64,000 bases of DNA from Oceanococcus atlanticus (GTDB lineage Bacteria > Pseudomonadota > Gammaproteobacteria > Nevskiales > Oceanococcaceae), in the NCBI RefSeq assembly GCF_002088235.1, contig NZ_AQQV01000003.1, forward strand, positions 248,001 through 312,000, given 5' to 3'. This document shows, piece by piece, positions 49,843-59,107 of this stretch. Each line of letters opens with the position of its first letter. The first letter of the stretch is position 1. Under the pieces are notes generated by a model that did no database searches, was not told where the DNA came from, and saw only the letters and a program-made list of their open reading frames with translations. Both the position numbers and the translations under genes were made by a program.

Positions 49843-50328
49843 ATGTCATTCGCCACCACTGATCTTTCCGACAAATACACTCACGCCGTGCAGGTCGCGG
49901 AGCCGATTTTTCGAGATTTCGGTGGCAAGCTGGCATTTCATGGCCCGGCAAAAACGCTGAAGCTCTTCGAAGACAACACGCTGGTTCGCGCCAGCCTGGA
50001 ACAACCCGGCGAAGGACGGGTATTGGTCGTTGATGGTGGCGGTTCCATGCGCTGCGCCCTGGTTGGTGATCAATTGGGCGAGCTGGCGGTTAAAAACGGC
50101 TGGGCCGGCATATTGGTGTATGGCTGCATTCGTGATTCCGCCGTGATCGCCACCCAGGCCGTTGGGGTCAAAGCGATGGCCACGCATCCGCGCAAAAGCC
50201 TCAAGAAAGGCGTTGGCGAGGAGGATCTGACGGTCAGCTTCGCCGGCCTGACGATCGTCCCCGGGGCTTGGGTATATGCCGATGCGGATGGGGTTGTGGT
50301 GAGTGCCGAGGAGCTGCAGTCGGTCTGA
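49843..50328 (+). CDS. rraA: regulator of ribonuclease E activity RraA
   Basis: A 161-residue protein that forms a trimer and inhibits RNase E. It shows the family motifs [20 protein letters not shown] and [20 protein letters not shown]. Some homologues act as aldolases for hydroxy-methyl-oxoglutarate, but the sequence type here is the standard RraA. Its last 95 bases overlap the 3' end of the convergent pseudouridine synthase gene. Confidence 0.92.
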   Translation: MSFATTDLSDKYTHAVQVAEPIFRDFGGKLAFHGPAKTLKLFEDNTLVRASLEQPGEGRVLVVDGGGSMRCALVGDQLGELAVKNGWAGILVYGCIRDSAVIATQAVGVKAMATHPRKSLKKGVGEEDLTVSFAGLTIVPGAWVYADADGVVVSAEELQSV

Positions 50329-51013
50329 GCCACTGTGCCGGTAGCTCGCGCCGCACATCCACTTCGCGCCATTGGCCGGGCAACAGACTGCCCAAGGTGA
50401 TCGGTCCTATGGCGGCCCGAACCAGGCGCAAAGTGGGATGCCCAAGCGCCGCAGTCATGCGCCGTACCTGACGGTTGCGACCTTCACTGATGCGTAGCTC
50501 AATCCAGCAGGTTGGAATGGTTTTGCGCTCTCGAATCGGCGGGATGCGTGGCCATAGGTCGGGCACGTCGATGCGCCGTGCCTGGGCCGGGCGCGTGGGG
50601 CCATCCTTGAGCGCAACTCCCTGGCGCAATGAGGCCAGGGCGTCATCGCTGATCTCGCCTTCTATCTGCACCCAGTAGGTCTTCTCCAGCTTGAAGCGCG
50701 GCGAGCTGATGCGATGCTGTAAACCACCGTCGTCAGTGAGCAGCATCAAACCTTCGCTGTCGTAATCCAGACGACCTGCCGGGTACACCTCGCCGAGCGT
50801 GATGAACTCAGCCAGGGTTCGCTTTTCTCCTGATTCGGAAAATTGCGAAATAACCTGGAATGGTTTGCAAAAAGCGAGGGTCGGCAGGGCGATCTCCAGG
50901 AGGTCTGCGTCTATGTATGGTTGCCCGCAAATCCGGATGTTGTCGAGCGTGGTCAGTCCGCTTGAGGCTGCAGGCGGGGTTACCAGCTGCCGGTGTTTGG
51001 CATGTCGACCCAC
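50234..51013 (-). CDS. rluE: 23S rRNA pseudouridine synthase, RsuA/RluE family
   Basis: A pseudouridine synthase that modifies rRNA. It has the RluE-like opening [23 protein letters not shown], the catalytic motif [13 protein letters not shown] with the conserved Asp, and the family-typical [11 protein letters not shown]. No S4 domain is present, as in RluE. The 259-residue frame has an N-terminal extension of about 45 residues without clear homology, so the true start may be later. The basic Pro/Arg-rich tail comes from the region antisense to rraA. Confidence 0.85.
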   Translation of the reverse strand: MGRHAKHRQLVTPPAASSGLTTLDNIRICGQPYIDADLLEIALPTLAFCKPFQVISQFSESGEKRTLAEFITLGEVYPAGRLDYDSEGLMLLTDDGGLQHRISSPRFKLEKTYWVQIEGEISDDALASLRQGVALKDGPTRPAQARRIDVPDLWPRIPPIRERKTIPTCWIELRISEGRNRQVRRMTAALGHPTLRLVRAAIGPITLGSLLPGQWREVDVRRELPAQWLRPTAAPRHSPQPHPHRHIPKPRGRSSGRRS

Positions 51014-51435
51014 GGTTGCTGTGGCGGCAACGGGTCGCCGGCTTGCAGCAATTCAATCGAGATGCCGTCGGGCGAGCGGACGAATGCCATGTGGCCGTCT
51101 CGCGGTGGGCGGTTGATGGTCACTCCACCGTCGGCCAGACGTTGACAGGCCGCATAGATATTTTCGACCCGGTAGGCCAGGTGTCCAAAGTTGCGCCCGC
51201 CATCGTAGTCTTCCTGTGCGCCGTTTTCATCCGGCCAGTTGTAGGTCAGCTCAACCATGGGGCCTTTTTTGTCGCGTGCGCGCTCTAGGTCGTCAGGGGC
51301 ACTCAGGAACACCAATGTGAAGCGGCCCTGTTGGTGGTCGTAGCGACTGACTTCGCTCAGCCCGAGCAGGTTGCAGTAGAAGTGCAAGGCATCATCAAGA
51401 TTGGCCACGCGGACCATGGTATGGAGATATTGCAT
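50980..51435 (-). CDS. gloA: lactoylglutathione lyase (glyoxalase I) family protein
   Basis: A 151-residue VOC-fold metalloenzyme. It resembles glyoxalase I throughout: LHTMVRVANLDDALHFYCNLLGL, ELTYNW, FGHLAYRVENIYAAC, and SPDGISIELLQ with the His and Glu metal ligands. It would convert the methylglyoxal-glutathione adduct to lactoylglutathione. Sequence is more divergent than most GloA, so a related VOC activity cannot be ruled out. It overlaps the 5' end of the pseudouridine synthase frame. Confidence 0.85.
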   Translation of the reverse strand: MQYLHTMVRVANLDDALHFYCNLLGLSEVSRYDHQQGRFTLVFLSAPDDLERARDKKGPMVELTYNWPDENGAQEDYDGGRNFGHLAYRVENIYAACQRLADGGVTINRPPRDGHMAFVRSPDGISIELLQAGDPLPPQQPWVDMPNTGSW

Positions 51436-51483
51436 GTGGCTTGGCTGTTGCGGTGCTGAAAGGGGACGCTATGGTCGCACGTC

Positions 51484-53277
51484 CTAGCTGACGTCGGGGC
51501 TGTCCGAGTTGTTGCTGCGACGTTGCGTATTGAGTCGGCGCACGTTGCGATTGCTGGGTTCAAGCGCACGGCAAACCCGATTGCGACCCTGGTCTTTTGC
51601 TTGGTATAGCGCCTCGTCGGCGCGTCGTAGCAAATCGGTCGGGGTGATGTCGCCCGGGTGCAAGGAGGCCAGTCCGATGGACACGGTCCAGTGCAGGGTC
51701 ACGCCGGAAGCCAGTGGCAGCTCTTTTTCCTGCATGGCCAGGCGTAAGCGCTGCGCGGCTTCGACCGCTTTGTTGGCGTCGATCTGCGGCAACAGCAGAA
51801 CGAATTCCTCGCCGCCGATACGTGCAGCAACATCCGTCTTGCGCATGAGTTGGCGCATGGTGTCGCCGACAATGCGCAGAACCTGATCCCCAACCGGATG
51901 TCCGTGGGTATCGTTGATCTGTTTGAAGTGGTCAAGATCCAGCATCAGCAGGGCGAGGTCCTGCTCAAAACGCAATGCGCGAGCAAATTCCTGATCCAGC
52001 TCCGCCATGAAGTGACGGCGGTTGAATAACCCGGTCAGCGCGTCTGTGCGCGCTTGCAGGCTCAGCTTATCCTGCAGTGCCTTTCGGTCGGTGATGTCCG
52101 TGAACGCGACCACAACTTGAGGATGGTCATCCTCATCGCCGGGCATGGGAAACGCATCCACCTTGACCCAGGTCGGATTGGGCTGATTAGGGTGTTCGAT
52201 GCCGAGTGTGGCATCGCGGATGGGGCGGCCGCTTTTGATGACCCGGGGCACCGGGAATTCGTGTGCTTCGAGCACCCTTCGATCTTCATTCAGGAGGCGC
52301 CAGTTGCGGTTCAGGGGTACATCACGGTCGGCCTGCGACATGCCCAGCAGACGTTTGGCGGTGGGGTTGCCGTACTCCACGCTGGTGTCGTAATTGTGAA
52401 CGACTACCGCCGTAGGCAGGTTTTCCAGCAATTTTTTGAACTTGGTCCGGCTGCGTCGCAACGCGGCTTCATTGAACTTCTGTTGCGTGATGTCCTGAAT
52501 CATCGAGATGAAATGCAGCGGCCGATTGCTTTCGTCGCGCACGATGCTGACATCAAGCTGGATGTAGATGATGTGACCATGCCGATGGTAGTAGCGTTTC
52601 TCCATTCGGTAGGTGTCGCGCTGCCCATCCAGCAGCGCTTGAACATAAGCCAGATCTGCACCGAGATCATCAGGGTGGGTGATTTCCTGAAAGGTCAGCG
52701 CAGTCAGTCCAGCTTCGCTGTATCCGAGCATGTCGGCCAGCGCTTTGTTGACGGTCACGAATTGACCTTTGGTGGACACGGTGGCCACGCCAATCGGAGC
52801 GGCCGCCTGGGTCAGGCGAAAACGCTTTTCGCTCTCCTGCATCTTGTCCAAGGCATCTTGCAATTCATCATTGCGCGCAGCCAGCTCATCTTTCATGCGC
52901 CGGTGATCATCAATGAAGGTAGATGCTTTGGGAACCAAAAACCACAGCACCGACGCGGTCATAACAGACACCAGCGCGGTAAAGAACTTTACCCCCGCCG
53001 ACGTGGCGTACATCGGCCGCCAGATGTTGATGATCTCGATGACATGAGTGACACCGCAGGCTGTGATGAACGCGCCAAACATCAAGAAGATGCCGCGGAA
53101 TTTGAGGTCAGGTTGCTTTCTGGTAAACCACAGCAGGGCCATGGGAATAGAGAAGTACGACAGCGCAATGACGATGTCGGAGCCGACCAATGTCCACAAC
53201 AGGCCTGGTTTCCACAGCAGGCAGTAGCCGTGCGGCAGAAATCCGGAGTTCGCTTGCATGAACTCGCTCAGTGCCAT
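51484..53277 (-). CDS. diguanylate cyclase with ETR1-like membrane sensor, two PAS domains and GGDEF
   Basis: A 597-residue sensor. Three transmembrane helices (about 25-50, 60-85, 92-115) match the ethylene-binding domain of plant ETR1. Asp34, Tyr41, Cys74 and His78 reproduce the spacing of ETR1 Asp25, Tyr32, Cys65 and His69 (7, 33 and 4 residues), and FGAFITACGVTH is the copper-binding segment. After a coiled coil come two PAS domains (about 148-270 and 280-410). The GGDEF domain has GGEEF at 488-492 and an RKTD inhibitory I-site five residues before it, so c-di-GMP synthesis with feedback is likely. The ligand in a bacterium is unknown. Confidence 0.9.
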   Translation of the reverse strand: MALSEFMQANSGFLPHGYCLLWKPGLLWTLVGSDIVIALSYFSIPMALLWFTRKQPDLKFRGIFLMFGAFITACGVTHVIEIINIWRPMYATSAGVKFFTALVSVMTASVLWFLVPKASTFIDDHRRMKDELAARNDELQDALDKMQESEKRFRLTQAAAPIGVATVSTKGQFVTVNKALADMLGYSEAGLTALTFQEITHPDDLGADLAYVQALLDGQRDTYRMEKRYYHRHGHIIYIQLDVSIVRDESNRPLHFISMIQDITQQKFNEAALRRSRTKFKKLLENLPTAVVVHNYDTSVEYGNPTAKRLLGMSQADRDVPLNRNWRLLNEDRRVLEAHEFPVPRVIKSGRPIRDATLGIEHPNQPNPTWVKVDAFPMPGDEDDHPQVVVAFTDITDRKALQDKLSLQARTDALTGLFNRRHFMAELDQEFARALRFEQDLALLMLDLDHFKQINDTHGHPVGDQVLRIVGDTMRQLMRKTDVAARIGGEEFVLLLPQIDANKAVEAAQRLRLAMQEKELPLASGVTLHWTVSIGLASLHPGDITPTDLLRRADEALYQAKDQGRNRVCRALEPSNRNVRRLNTQRRSNNSDSPDVS

Positions 53278-53432
53278 GTTGATGTCCGTTGACGGGCTCG
53301 ATGGCCCTCACGGTGCCACTCCCAGCGTGAAAACAACGTGAGGATGAGGGTGGTTTGCAAAGGGCAGATGGCGCCCGATTCCGGTACAGTGCGACAGCTT
53401 TTATTCCAGATTCGTAATAAGCGAGGGCTGAG

Positions 53433-55022
53433 GTGTTTGACTATATCGTTGTAGGGGGAGGTTCAGCCGGGGCCGTGGTCGCCAGCCGGCTGAGTGAAGA
53501 CCCGAACGTCAGCGTGTGTCTGCTTGAAAGCGGACCGGTCGACAAAAGCGTGCTGATTCACGCCCCGGCTGGCGTCGTTGCCATGATGCCGCGCAAGAAC
53601 AAGCTCAACTACGCCTTCGAGACGGTGCCGCAAAAAGGCCTTAACGGGCGCCGTGGGTATCAGCCGCGCGGGCGCTGTCTGGGCGGTTCGAGTTCGGTCA
53701 ATGCCATGCTCTATGTCCGCGGTCATCGCGCCGACTACGATCACTGGTCGGCGCTTGGCAATGCTGGCTGGTCGTATGCGGAGGTACTGCCGTATTTCAA
53801 ACGCTCCGAGCACAACGAAAACATCCACGATGAATTCCACGGCCAGGGCGGGCCGCTGAATGTCATGAATCTGCGCTCGCCTGGTGCGCTCAATGCCGAG
53901 TTCATCAAAGCCTGTGAAGAGCAGGGCATAGCCGCGACCGCCGACTGCAACGGCGCCGAACAGGACGGGGCGCTGGAGTATCAGGTGACCCACATCAATG
54001 GCGAACGTTGCAGTGCAGCCAAGGCCTACCTGACGCCCAATCTGTCGCGCCCCAATCTCGAGGTCATGACCCAGACCCCGGTGCTGCAAATCCTGCTGGA
54101 CGGCAAGACCGCAACCGGCGTGCGGGTGAAACGCGAGGGCCAGACCCTGGACCTGCGGGCCCGGCGCGAGGTCATCGTCTGCGGCGGCGCCTTCAATTCG
54201 CCGCAGTTACTGATGCTCTCCGGGATCGGTCCGGGTGCGCATCTGCAGGACCGCGGCATCGCGGTTGCTCATGATCTGCCCGGGGTTGGCGAAAACCTGC
54301 AAGACCACATCGACATCGTGCACAGCTACCGGGCACCCAACAGTGACACCTTCGGGCTGTCTTTCGGCTTCATGCCCAAGATACTGGCCGCGATGCTGCA
54401 GTGGCGACGTCAGCGCAGCGGCCTGATCACCTCGCCGTATGCCGAGGCCGGAGCGTTTTTCCGCAGCTCGGAGGCCGACGGGCGGCCGGATCTGCAGCTG
54501 ATTTTAGTCCGCGCCCTGGTCGATGATCATGGTCGAAAAATGCATCTGGGCCATGGCTTCAGCAGCCATTGCACGCTGCTCAACCCGCAGGCCCGCGGCA
54601 GCGTGCGTCTGGCCAGCAACGACCCGCTGGCGGATCCGCTGATCGACCCGTGCTTTCTCGACAACGAGCGCGACATGCGGGTGTTCAAGGAAGGTGCGCG
54701 CAAACAGCTGGCGGTGCTCAACGCGGCGGCGCTGTCACCCTGGCGTGGCGACATGCTTTACCCGTTGAATCCGGACGACGATGCCGCGCTGGAGGAGGAT
54801 CTGCGCAATCGCGCCGACACCCAGTACCATCCTGTAGGCACCTGCAAGATGGGCCAGGATGACGGGGCGGTGGTCGATCATCGCCTGCGCGTGCACGGCA
54901 TCGCCGGACTGCGTGTGGCCGATGCCTCGATCATGCCGACGCTGGTGGCCGGCAATACCAATGCACCCACCATCATGATCGGCGAAAAAGCCGCCGATAT
55001 GATTCGCGAAGATGCCGCCTAG
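53433..55022 (+). CDS. GMC family FAD-dependent alcohol dehydrogenase (AlkJ-like)
   Basis: A 529-residue glucose-methanol-choline oxidoreductase. The FAD-binding GGGSAGAVVASRL is at about 8-20, the GMC signatures GRCLGGSSSVNAMLYVRG and GAFNSPQLLMLSGIG follow, and the catalytic His is in QYHPVGTCKMG near the C-terminus. It most resembles AlkJ-type membrane-associated alcohol dehydrogenases and choline dehydrogenases. It would oxidise an aliphatic alcohol to an aldehyde. Start is GTG 53433. The AraC regulator gene lies convergent, overlapping its stop by four bases. Confidence 0.9.
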   Translation: MFDYIVVGGGSAGAVVASRLSEDPNVSVCLLESGPVDKSVLIHAPAGVVAMMPRKNKLNYAFETVPQKGLNGRRGYQPRGRCLGGSSSVNAMLYVRGHRADYDHWSALGNAGWSYAEVLPYFKRSEHNENIHDEFHGQGGPLNVMNLRSPGALNAEFIKACEEQGIAATADCNGAEQDGALEYQVTHINGERCSAAKAYLTPNLSRPNLEVMTQTPVLQILLDGKTATGVRVKREGQTLDLRARREVIVCGGAFNSPQLLMLSGIGPGAHLQDRGIAVAHDLPGVGENLQDHIDIVHSYRAPNSDTFGLSFGFMPKILAAMLQWRRQRSGLITSPYAEAGAFFRSSEADGRPDLQLILVRALVDDHGRKMHLGHGFSSHCTLLNPQARGSVRLASNDPLADPLIDPCFLDNERDMRVFKEGARKQLAVLNAAALSPWRGDMLYPLNPDDDAALEEDLRNRADTQYHPVGTCKMGQDDGAVVDHRLRVHGIAGLRVADASIMPTLVAGNTNAPTIMIGEKAADMIREDAA

Positions 55023-55975
55023 TTAGAGCTGCGGTCCCGAAACTGGGCCGGCGACAGGCCGGTCCAGCGCCGAAATGCCTTGGCAAATGCGCTTTCGTCA
55101 GAAAAGCCCAGGTCCTGCGCGATGGCCAGGATTTTGCTGCCCCGACTCAGGGCATCTTCGGCCAGTCGCCGCAGTTCGTGCTCACGCAGACTGCGGAAAG
55201 ACACCCCGTCCTCGGCCAGTCGCCGGTTCATGTGGCGGGCGCTCAGGGCAAGCTGTGCAGCGATCTCTTCGCGTGATGCGCACGGTGCCTGGCGGATGGC
55301 CTGGCTCACCTGCACGCTGAGGCTGTGTTCGCCGAGGTTGGCGAGATGTTGATCGGCCAGTGCGCGCAGCTGATCGCGTAAGGGGGCATTGGCCTGAATC
55401 AGCGGGCTGCGCAGGGTCTGCGGTTCCAGGCACAGGCGGTAGTCCGCGCATTCGAACTGCACCGGGCAACCGAGCAAGCCCGGATAACGCTGAGGGTCGT
55501 CGAGTGCGGGGTGGGCCAGATGCAAGGCCCGAATGCCGAAATGACCGCCGGTGCTCCAGCGTCCCAGATGAACGATTCCGGCCAGCACGGCCTCGGCCCG
55601 CTGGGCCCGGCATGTGGCGTATTGCGGGCGGTAGCGCAGATGCACCGCGTCAGCCTCCTGCATCAAAGTGGCGTCACCGCCTTCGCCGATGATCGGCAGA
55701 TAATCGATCAGGGCCTCCAGCGCCTCGCCGCAGGTTTCGCAACTCATCAGCAGCAGACCCGCGATATCCAGGTGGCCAACTTGCAGACTCAGGCCGAGAC
55801 GGATCCCGATCAGCGGATCTTCGCTGTGCGCGCACAGGTGCTGCCACAGCGCATCCTGGGTGCTGAGCGGAATACGTTCGCGGTCCAGAGCCAGCTTTGT
55901 TGCAGGCAGACCGAGTCTGTCGGCGGCCTGCAGCAAAGCCTGGCTGTAACGCAAAGTGACGGTTGCGGTGGTCAT
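55019..55975 (-). CDS. AraC-family transcriptional regulator (arabinose-binding-like N-terminal domain)
   Basis: A 318-residue regulator. The N-terminal 200 residues are of the Arabinose_bd/OruR type (LCAHSEDPLIGIRLGLSLQ, GEALEALIDYLPIIGE), a domain common in regulators of lipid or alcohol catabolism. The C-terminal HTH_18 domain contains AIAQDLGFSDESAFAKAFRR and GLSPAQFR. It is divergent from the FMO operon with 95 bases between, so control of that operon is likely. Confidence 0.92.
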   Translation of the reverse strand: MTTATVTLRYSQALLQAADRLGLPATKLALDRERIPLSTQDALWQHLCAHSEDPLIGIRLGLSLQVGHLDIAGLLLMSCETCGEALEALIDYLPIIGEGGDATLMQEADAVHLRYRPQYATCRAQRAEAVLAGIVHLGRWSTGGHFGIRALHLAHPALDDPQRYPGLLGCPVQFECADYRLCLEPQTLRSPLIQANAPLRDQLRALADQHLANLGEHSLSVQVSQAIRQAPCASREEIAAQLALSARHMNRRLAEDGVSFRSLREHELRRLAEDALSRGSKILAIAQDLGFSDESAFAKAFRRWTGLSPAQFRDRSSN

Positions 55976-56070
55976 GGTCCCGTTTTGACCGAGGCTTGTC
56001 CCGAATCAGCCGTGACCGGCAGAGGCGGAGTCCGTATTGTGCATCGATCGTATCGTTCTGGTGGAGCATT

Positions 56071-57378
56071 ATGTACGCAGTGATCGGCGCGGGCCCCATG
56101 GGTTTGAGCATGGCTCGCAATCTGGCCAAATATGGACTGGATTTCGTGGGGTTCGAAATACATGCGGACGTGGGCGGCCTGTGGGATATCGACAGCCCGA
56201 CCAGCACCATGTACGCCTCGGCCCATCTGATCTCATCCAAGCGCATGACCGAGTTCGCGGAATTCCCCATGGACGAGGATGTGGCCACCTACCCGCATCA
56301 TTCACAGATGCGAAACTACTTCCAGAAGTATGCACAAGCCTTTGGCTTGTATGACAAATACGAATTTGAAACCGAGGTGGTTTCGGTGGTGCGGCAGGGC
56401 CAGGGCTGGTTGCTCACCAGTCGCCACCAGGGGGTCGAAACACAGCGGCAATTCGACGCTGTATTCCTGTGCAACGGCACCCTGCACAAGCCCAATCGCC
56501 CGACGCTGCCCGGTACATTCAGTGGCGAGATCATGCATTCGGCGGAATACAAACAGGCCGACTGTTTCCGCGACAAACGCGTGCTGATGGTCGGCTGTGG
56601 TAACTCCGGGGCGGATATCACGGTCGATGCGGTGCACGCCGCACGTTCGGTCGATCTGTCGGTGCGACGCGGTTACTACTTCCTGCCCAAATTCCTTATG
56701 GGCAAGCCGATCGATACCTTTGGCGGTCTGATCAAACTGCCGCGCCGGGCCAAGCAGATGCTCGATGCGGCGTTGATTCGCGCTGCGGTTGGCAAGCCGT
56801 CGGATTACGGTCTGCCGGACCCGGATTACCGCTTGTACGAATCCCATCCGGTCATGAACACCCTGCTGCTGCATCACATCGGTCATGGTGATGTGCGCGT
56901 GCGCGGCGACATCGCCCAATGTGAGGGGCAGCGCGTCACCTTCAAGAATGGCGAGCAGGGCGAGTACGATCTGATCGTGCTGGCCACTGGCTATGACCTG
57001 GATTACCCGTTTATCGATCCGGCCGAGATCAACTGGCAGGGCGCGGCGCCACAGCTGTATCTGAACGCCTTCCATCCGCAGGCCGATGATGTATTTGTCA
57101 TGGGCATGGTCGAGGCCTCCGGCTTGGGCTGGGAAGGGCGCAACAAGCAGGCTGAGCTGGCCGCCCTGTATCTGCGTCAGCTGCGTGATGGTGCGGCCTC
57201 AGCGCAGCGTTTCAAACAGCTCAAGCAGCAGCGCTGCGGCCAGCGGCTCGACGGCGGCTATGCATATCTTCAGCTTGATCGCATGGCCTACTACGTCAAC
57301 AAACAGGAGTACCTGGATGCGCTGAACGGGCACATCGCCGAGCTCAAAGTTGACCTTGCCAGCGCGGTGGCGGCATGA
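56071..57378 (+). CDS. flavin-containing monooxygenase (FMO-like)
   Basis: A 435-residue FAD/NADPH monooxygenase. FAD motif GAGPMG is at residues 6-11, the FMO fingerprint FSGEIMHSAEYK (FxGxxxHSxxY) near 150-160, and the NADPH-binding MVGCGNSGADI near 172. It may oxygenate a ketone (Baeyer-Villiger type) or a heteroatom. The start is ATG 56071, with GGTGGAG upstream. It is read with the next two genes in overlaps of four bases, forming an oxidation operon. Confidence 0.87.
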   Translation: MYAVIGAGPMGLSMARNLAKYGLDFVGFEIHADVGGLWDIDSPTSTMYASAHLISSKRMTEFAEFPMDEDVATYPHHSQMRNYFQKYAQAFGLYDKYEFETEVVSVVRQGQGWLLTSRHQGVETQRQFDAVFLCNGTLHKPNRPTLPGTFSGEIMHSAEYKQADCFRDKRVLMVGCGNSGADITVDAVHAARSVDLSVRRGYYFLPKFLMGKPIDTFGGLIKLPRRAKQMLDAALIRAAVGKPSDYGLPDPDYRLYESHPVMNTLLLHHIGHGDVRVRGDIAQCEGQRVTFKNGEQGEYDLIVLATGYDLDYPFIDPAEINWQGAAPQLYLNAFHPQADDVFVMGMVEASGLGWEGRNKQAELAALYLRQLRDGAASAQRFKQLKQQRCGQRLDGGYAYLQLDRMAYYVNKQEYLDALNGHIAELKVDLASAVAA

Positions 57379-58322
57379 GCGATGCACAGGCCCGGGTGCT
57401 GATCACGGGCGCCGGCGGTTACATTGGGCGCCAGCTGGGGCAGCGATTGGCGCAGACCGGATATGTGCTCGGCATTGATCTGCGCGCCAGTGATGAGGCC
57501 GGGTTTCCCATACTGGCGCTGGATATCCGTGATCCCGCTCTGGCCGAGTTGATGGCACGCGAGCAGATCACCCATGTGCTGCATCTGGCCGCGGTGCTCG
57601 AAGACAGCGGTGACCGGGCCCGCGATTACGATATTGATGTCAACGGCACGCGCAACGTGCTGGACGCCTGCGTGGCGGCCGGGGTGCAGCATGTCTGCGT
57701 CAGCAGTTCCGGCGCCGCCTACGGCTATCACGCGGACAACCCAGCCTGGTTAAGCGAAACCGATACGCTGCGAGGCAACCCTGAATTTGCCTATTCCGAT
57801 CACAAGCGACAGGTCGAGGAGTTGCTTGAAGCGTACCGGGCGCAACAGCCACAGCTGCGTCAGCTGATTTTGCGCGTGGGCACGGTGCTGGGCGCCAACA
57901 CCAACAATCTGATTACCGCATTGTTCGCGCGCAAGCGCCTGATCGCGGTACGTGGCAGCGTGTCGCCGTTTGTCGCCATCTGGGATCAGGACTTGCTGGG
58001 CATTATCGAGCAGGGCGTGCGCAGCTCGTGCAGCGGCATTTTCAATGTCGCTGGCGACGGCGCTCTGAGCATGCGAGAGATTGCGGACTTGCTGGGCAAG
58101 CCTTTGCTCAATCTACCGGCGCCGCTGCTCAAAACCGTGCTGGCGCTGGGCAAGCTGAGCGGGCTAGGGCGCTACGGCCCGGCGCAGGTCAATTTCCTGC
58201 GTTACCGCCCGGTGCTCGACAACACACGCCTGAAAGGCGAGTTCGGCTACACGCCACAAAAAACATCACGCGAGGTGTTCGAATACTTCATTGAACATGC
58301 GCGCCAACGGGGAGTGCTATGA
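57375..58322 (+). CDS. NAD-dependent epimerase/dehydratase (extended SDR)
   Basis: A 315-residue extended short-chain dehydrogenase. The N-terminal GAGGYIG cofactor motif and the catalytic YSDHK (YxxxK) after SSSGAAYG are intact. Family members work on nucleotide sugars or on steroid-like and other small molecules; the operon suggests the latter. It overlaps the FMO and the next SDR by four bases on each side. Confidence 0.88.
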   Translation: MSDAQARVLITGAGGYIGRQLGQRLAQTGYVLGIDLRASDEAGFPILALDIRDPALAELMAREQITHVLHLAAVLEDSGDRARDYDIDVNGTRNVLDACVAAGVQHVCVSSSGAAYGYHADNPAWLSETDTLRGNPEFAYSDHKRQVEELLEAYRAQQPQLRQLILRVGTVLGANTNNLITALFARKRLIAVRGSVSPFVAIWDQDLLGIIEQGVRSSCSGIFNVAGDGALSMREIADLLGKPLLNLPAPLLKTVLALGKLSGLGRYGPAQVNFLRYRPVLDNTRLKGEFGYTPQKTSREVFEYFIEHARQRGVL

Positions 58323-59107
58323 GCGTCTACATCATCACCGGCGCGGCCAGCGGGCTGGGTTGGGAGCTGGCCCAGCGGGTTTTCGCCCAGGGTCATGAGC
58401 TGGTCATGACCGATATGAACGAACAGCTTCTGGCTCAGCGTGGAGATGAACTGAACGATGCGCAGCGTGTGGTTTGCGTGGCCGGTGACATCACCGACGA
58501 CACGCTGCAACAGAGGCTGCTGGCCCAGACCGAGGCCAGCTTCGGGCGCCTGGACGTGTTGATCAACAACGCCGGCATTACGCATCGCTCGCGCGTGGCC
58601 GACACCGACCCGGCGGTGTTTGCCAAAGTCATGGCCGTGGATTGGCAGGCACCGGTCAAGCTGTGCTGCCAGGCCTTGCCGTTGTTGCGCGCCAGCCGCG
58701 GGCAGATCATCAACATCGGGTCCATGGCCGGCTGGATGCCGGTGCCGGGGCGGGCGGCCTACTGCGCGGCCAAGAGCGCGTTGGCGCAGTTTTTCGAAGT
58801 ACTGCGTATTGAAGTCGAAGACCAGGGCATTCGAGTGCTCAATGTGTACCCGTCGTTTCTCGACACGCCGATCGAGCACAACGCGCTGGGCGCGGATGGC
58901 CAGCCCGCCAAACATGCACGCTCCACCGTCGGGGTGATGCGCGATGCCGGCTGGATGGCCGAGCGCATCCTGGATGCCCAGGCGCGCGGCAAAGCCTGGA
59001 TATTCGGTGACCGCCTGTCGTGGTTCGGCAGTGTGCTGTGGCGTGTCTGGCCCGCGCGCTACCTGCGTATCGTGCGCAAGCGTTTCGCCGTGGAATTGAG
59101 CGCGTGA
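58319..59107 (+). CDS. short-chain dehydrogenase/reductase
   Basis: A 262-residue classical SDR: TGAASGLG at the N-terminus, NNAG near residue 82-85, and YCAAKSAL (YxxxK) in the active site with INIGSM before it. It ends in a hydrophobic, basic tail (WRVWPARYLRIVRKRF), which may tie it to the membrane. Reaction probably alcohol to ketone or the reverse. It overlaps the transporter gene by four bases. Confidence 0.9.
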   Translation: MSVYIITGAASGLGWELAQRVFAQGHELVMTDMNEQLLAQRGDELNDAQRVVCVAGDITDDTLQQRLLAQTEASFGRLDVLINNAGITHRSRVADTDPAVFAKVMAVDWQAPVKLCCQALPLLRASRGQIINIGSMAGWMPVPGRAAYCAAKSALAQFFEVLRIEVEDQGIRVLNVYPSFLDTPIEHNALGADGQPAKHARSTVGVMRDAGWMAERILDAQARGKAWIFGDRLSWFGSVLWRVWPARYLRIVRKRFAVELSA

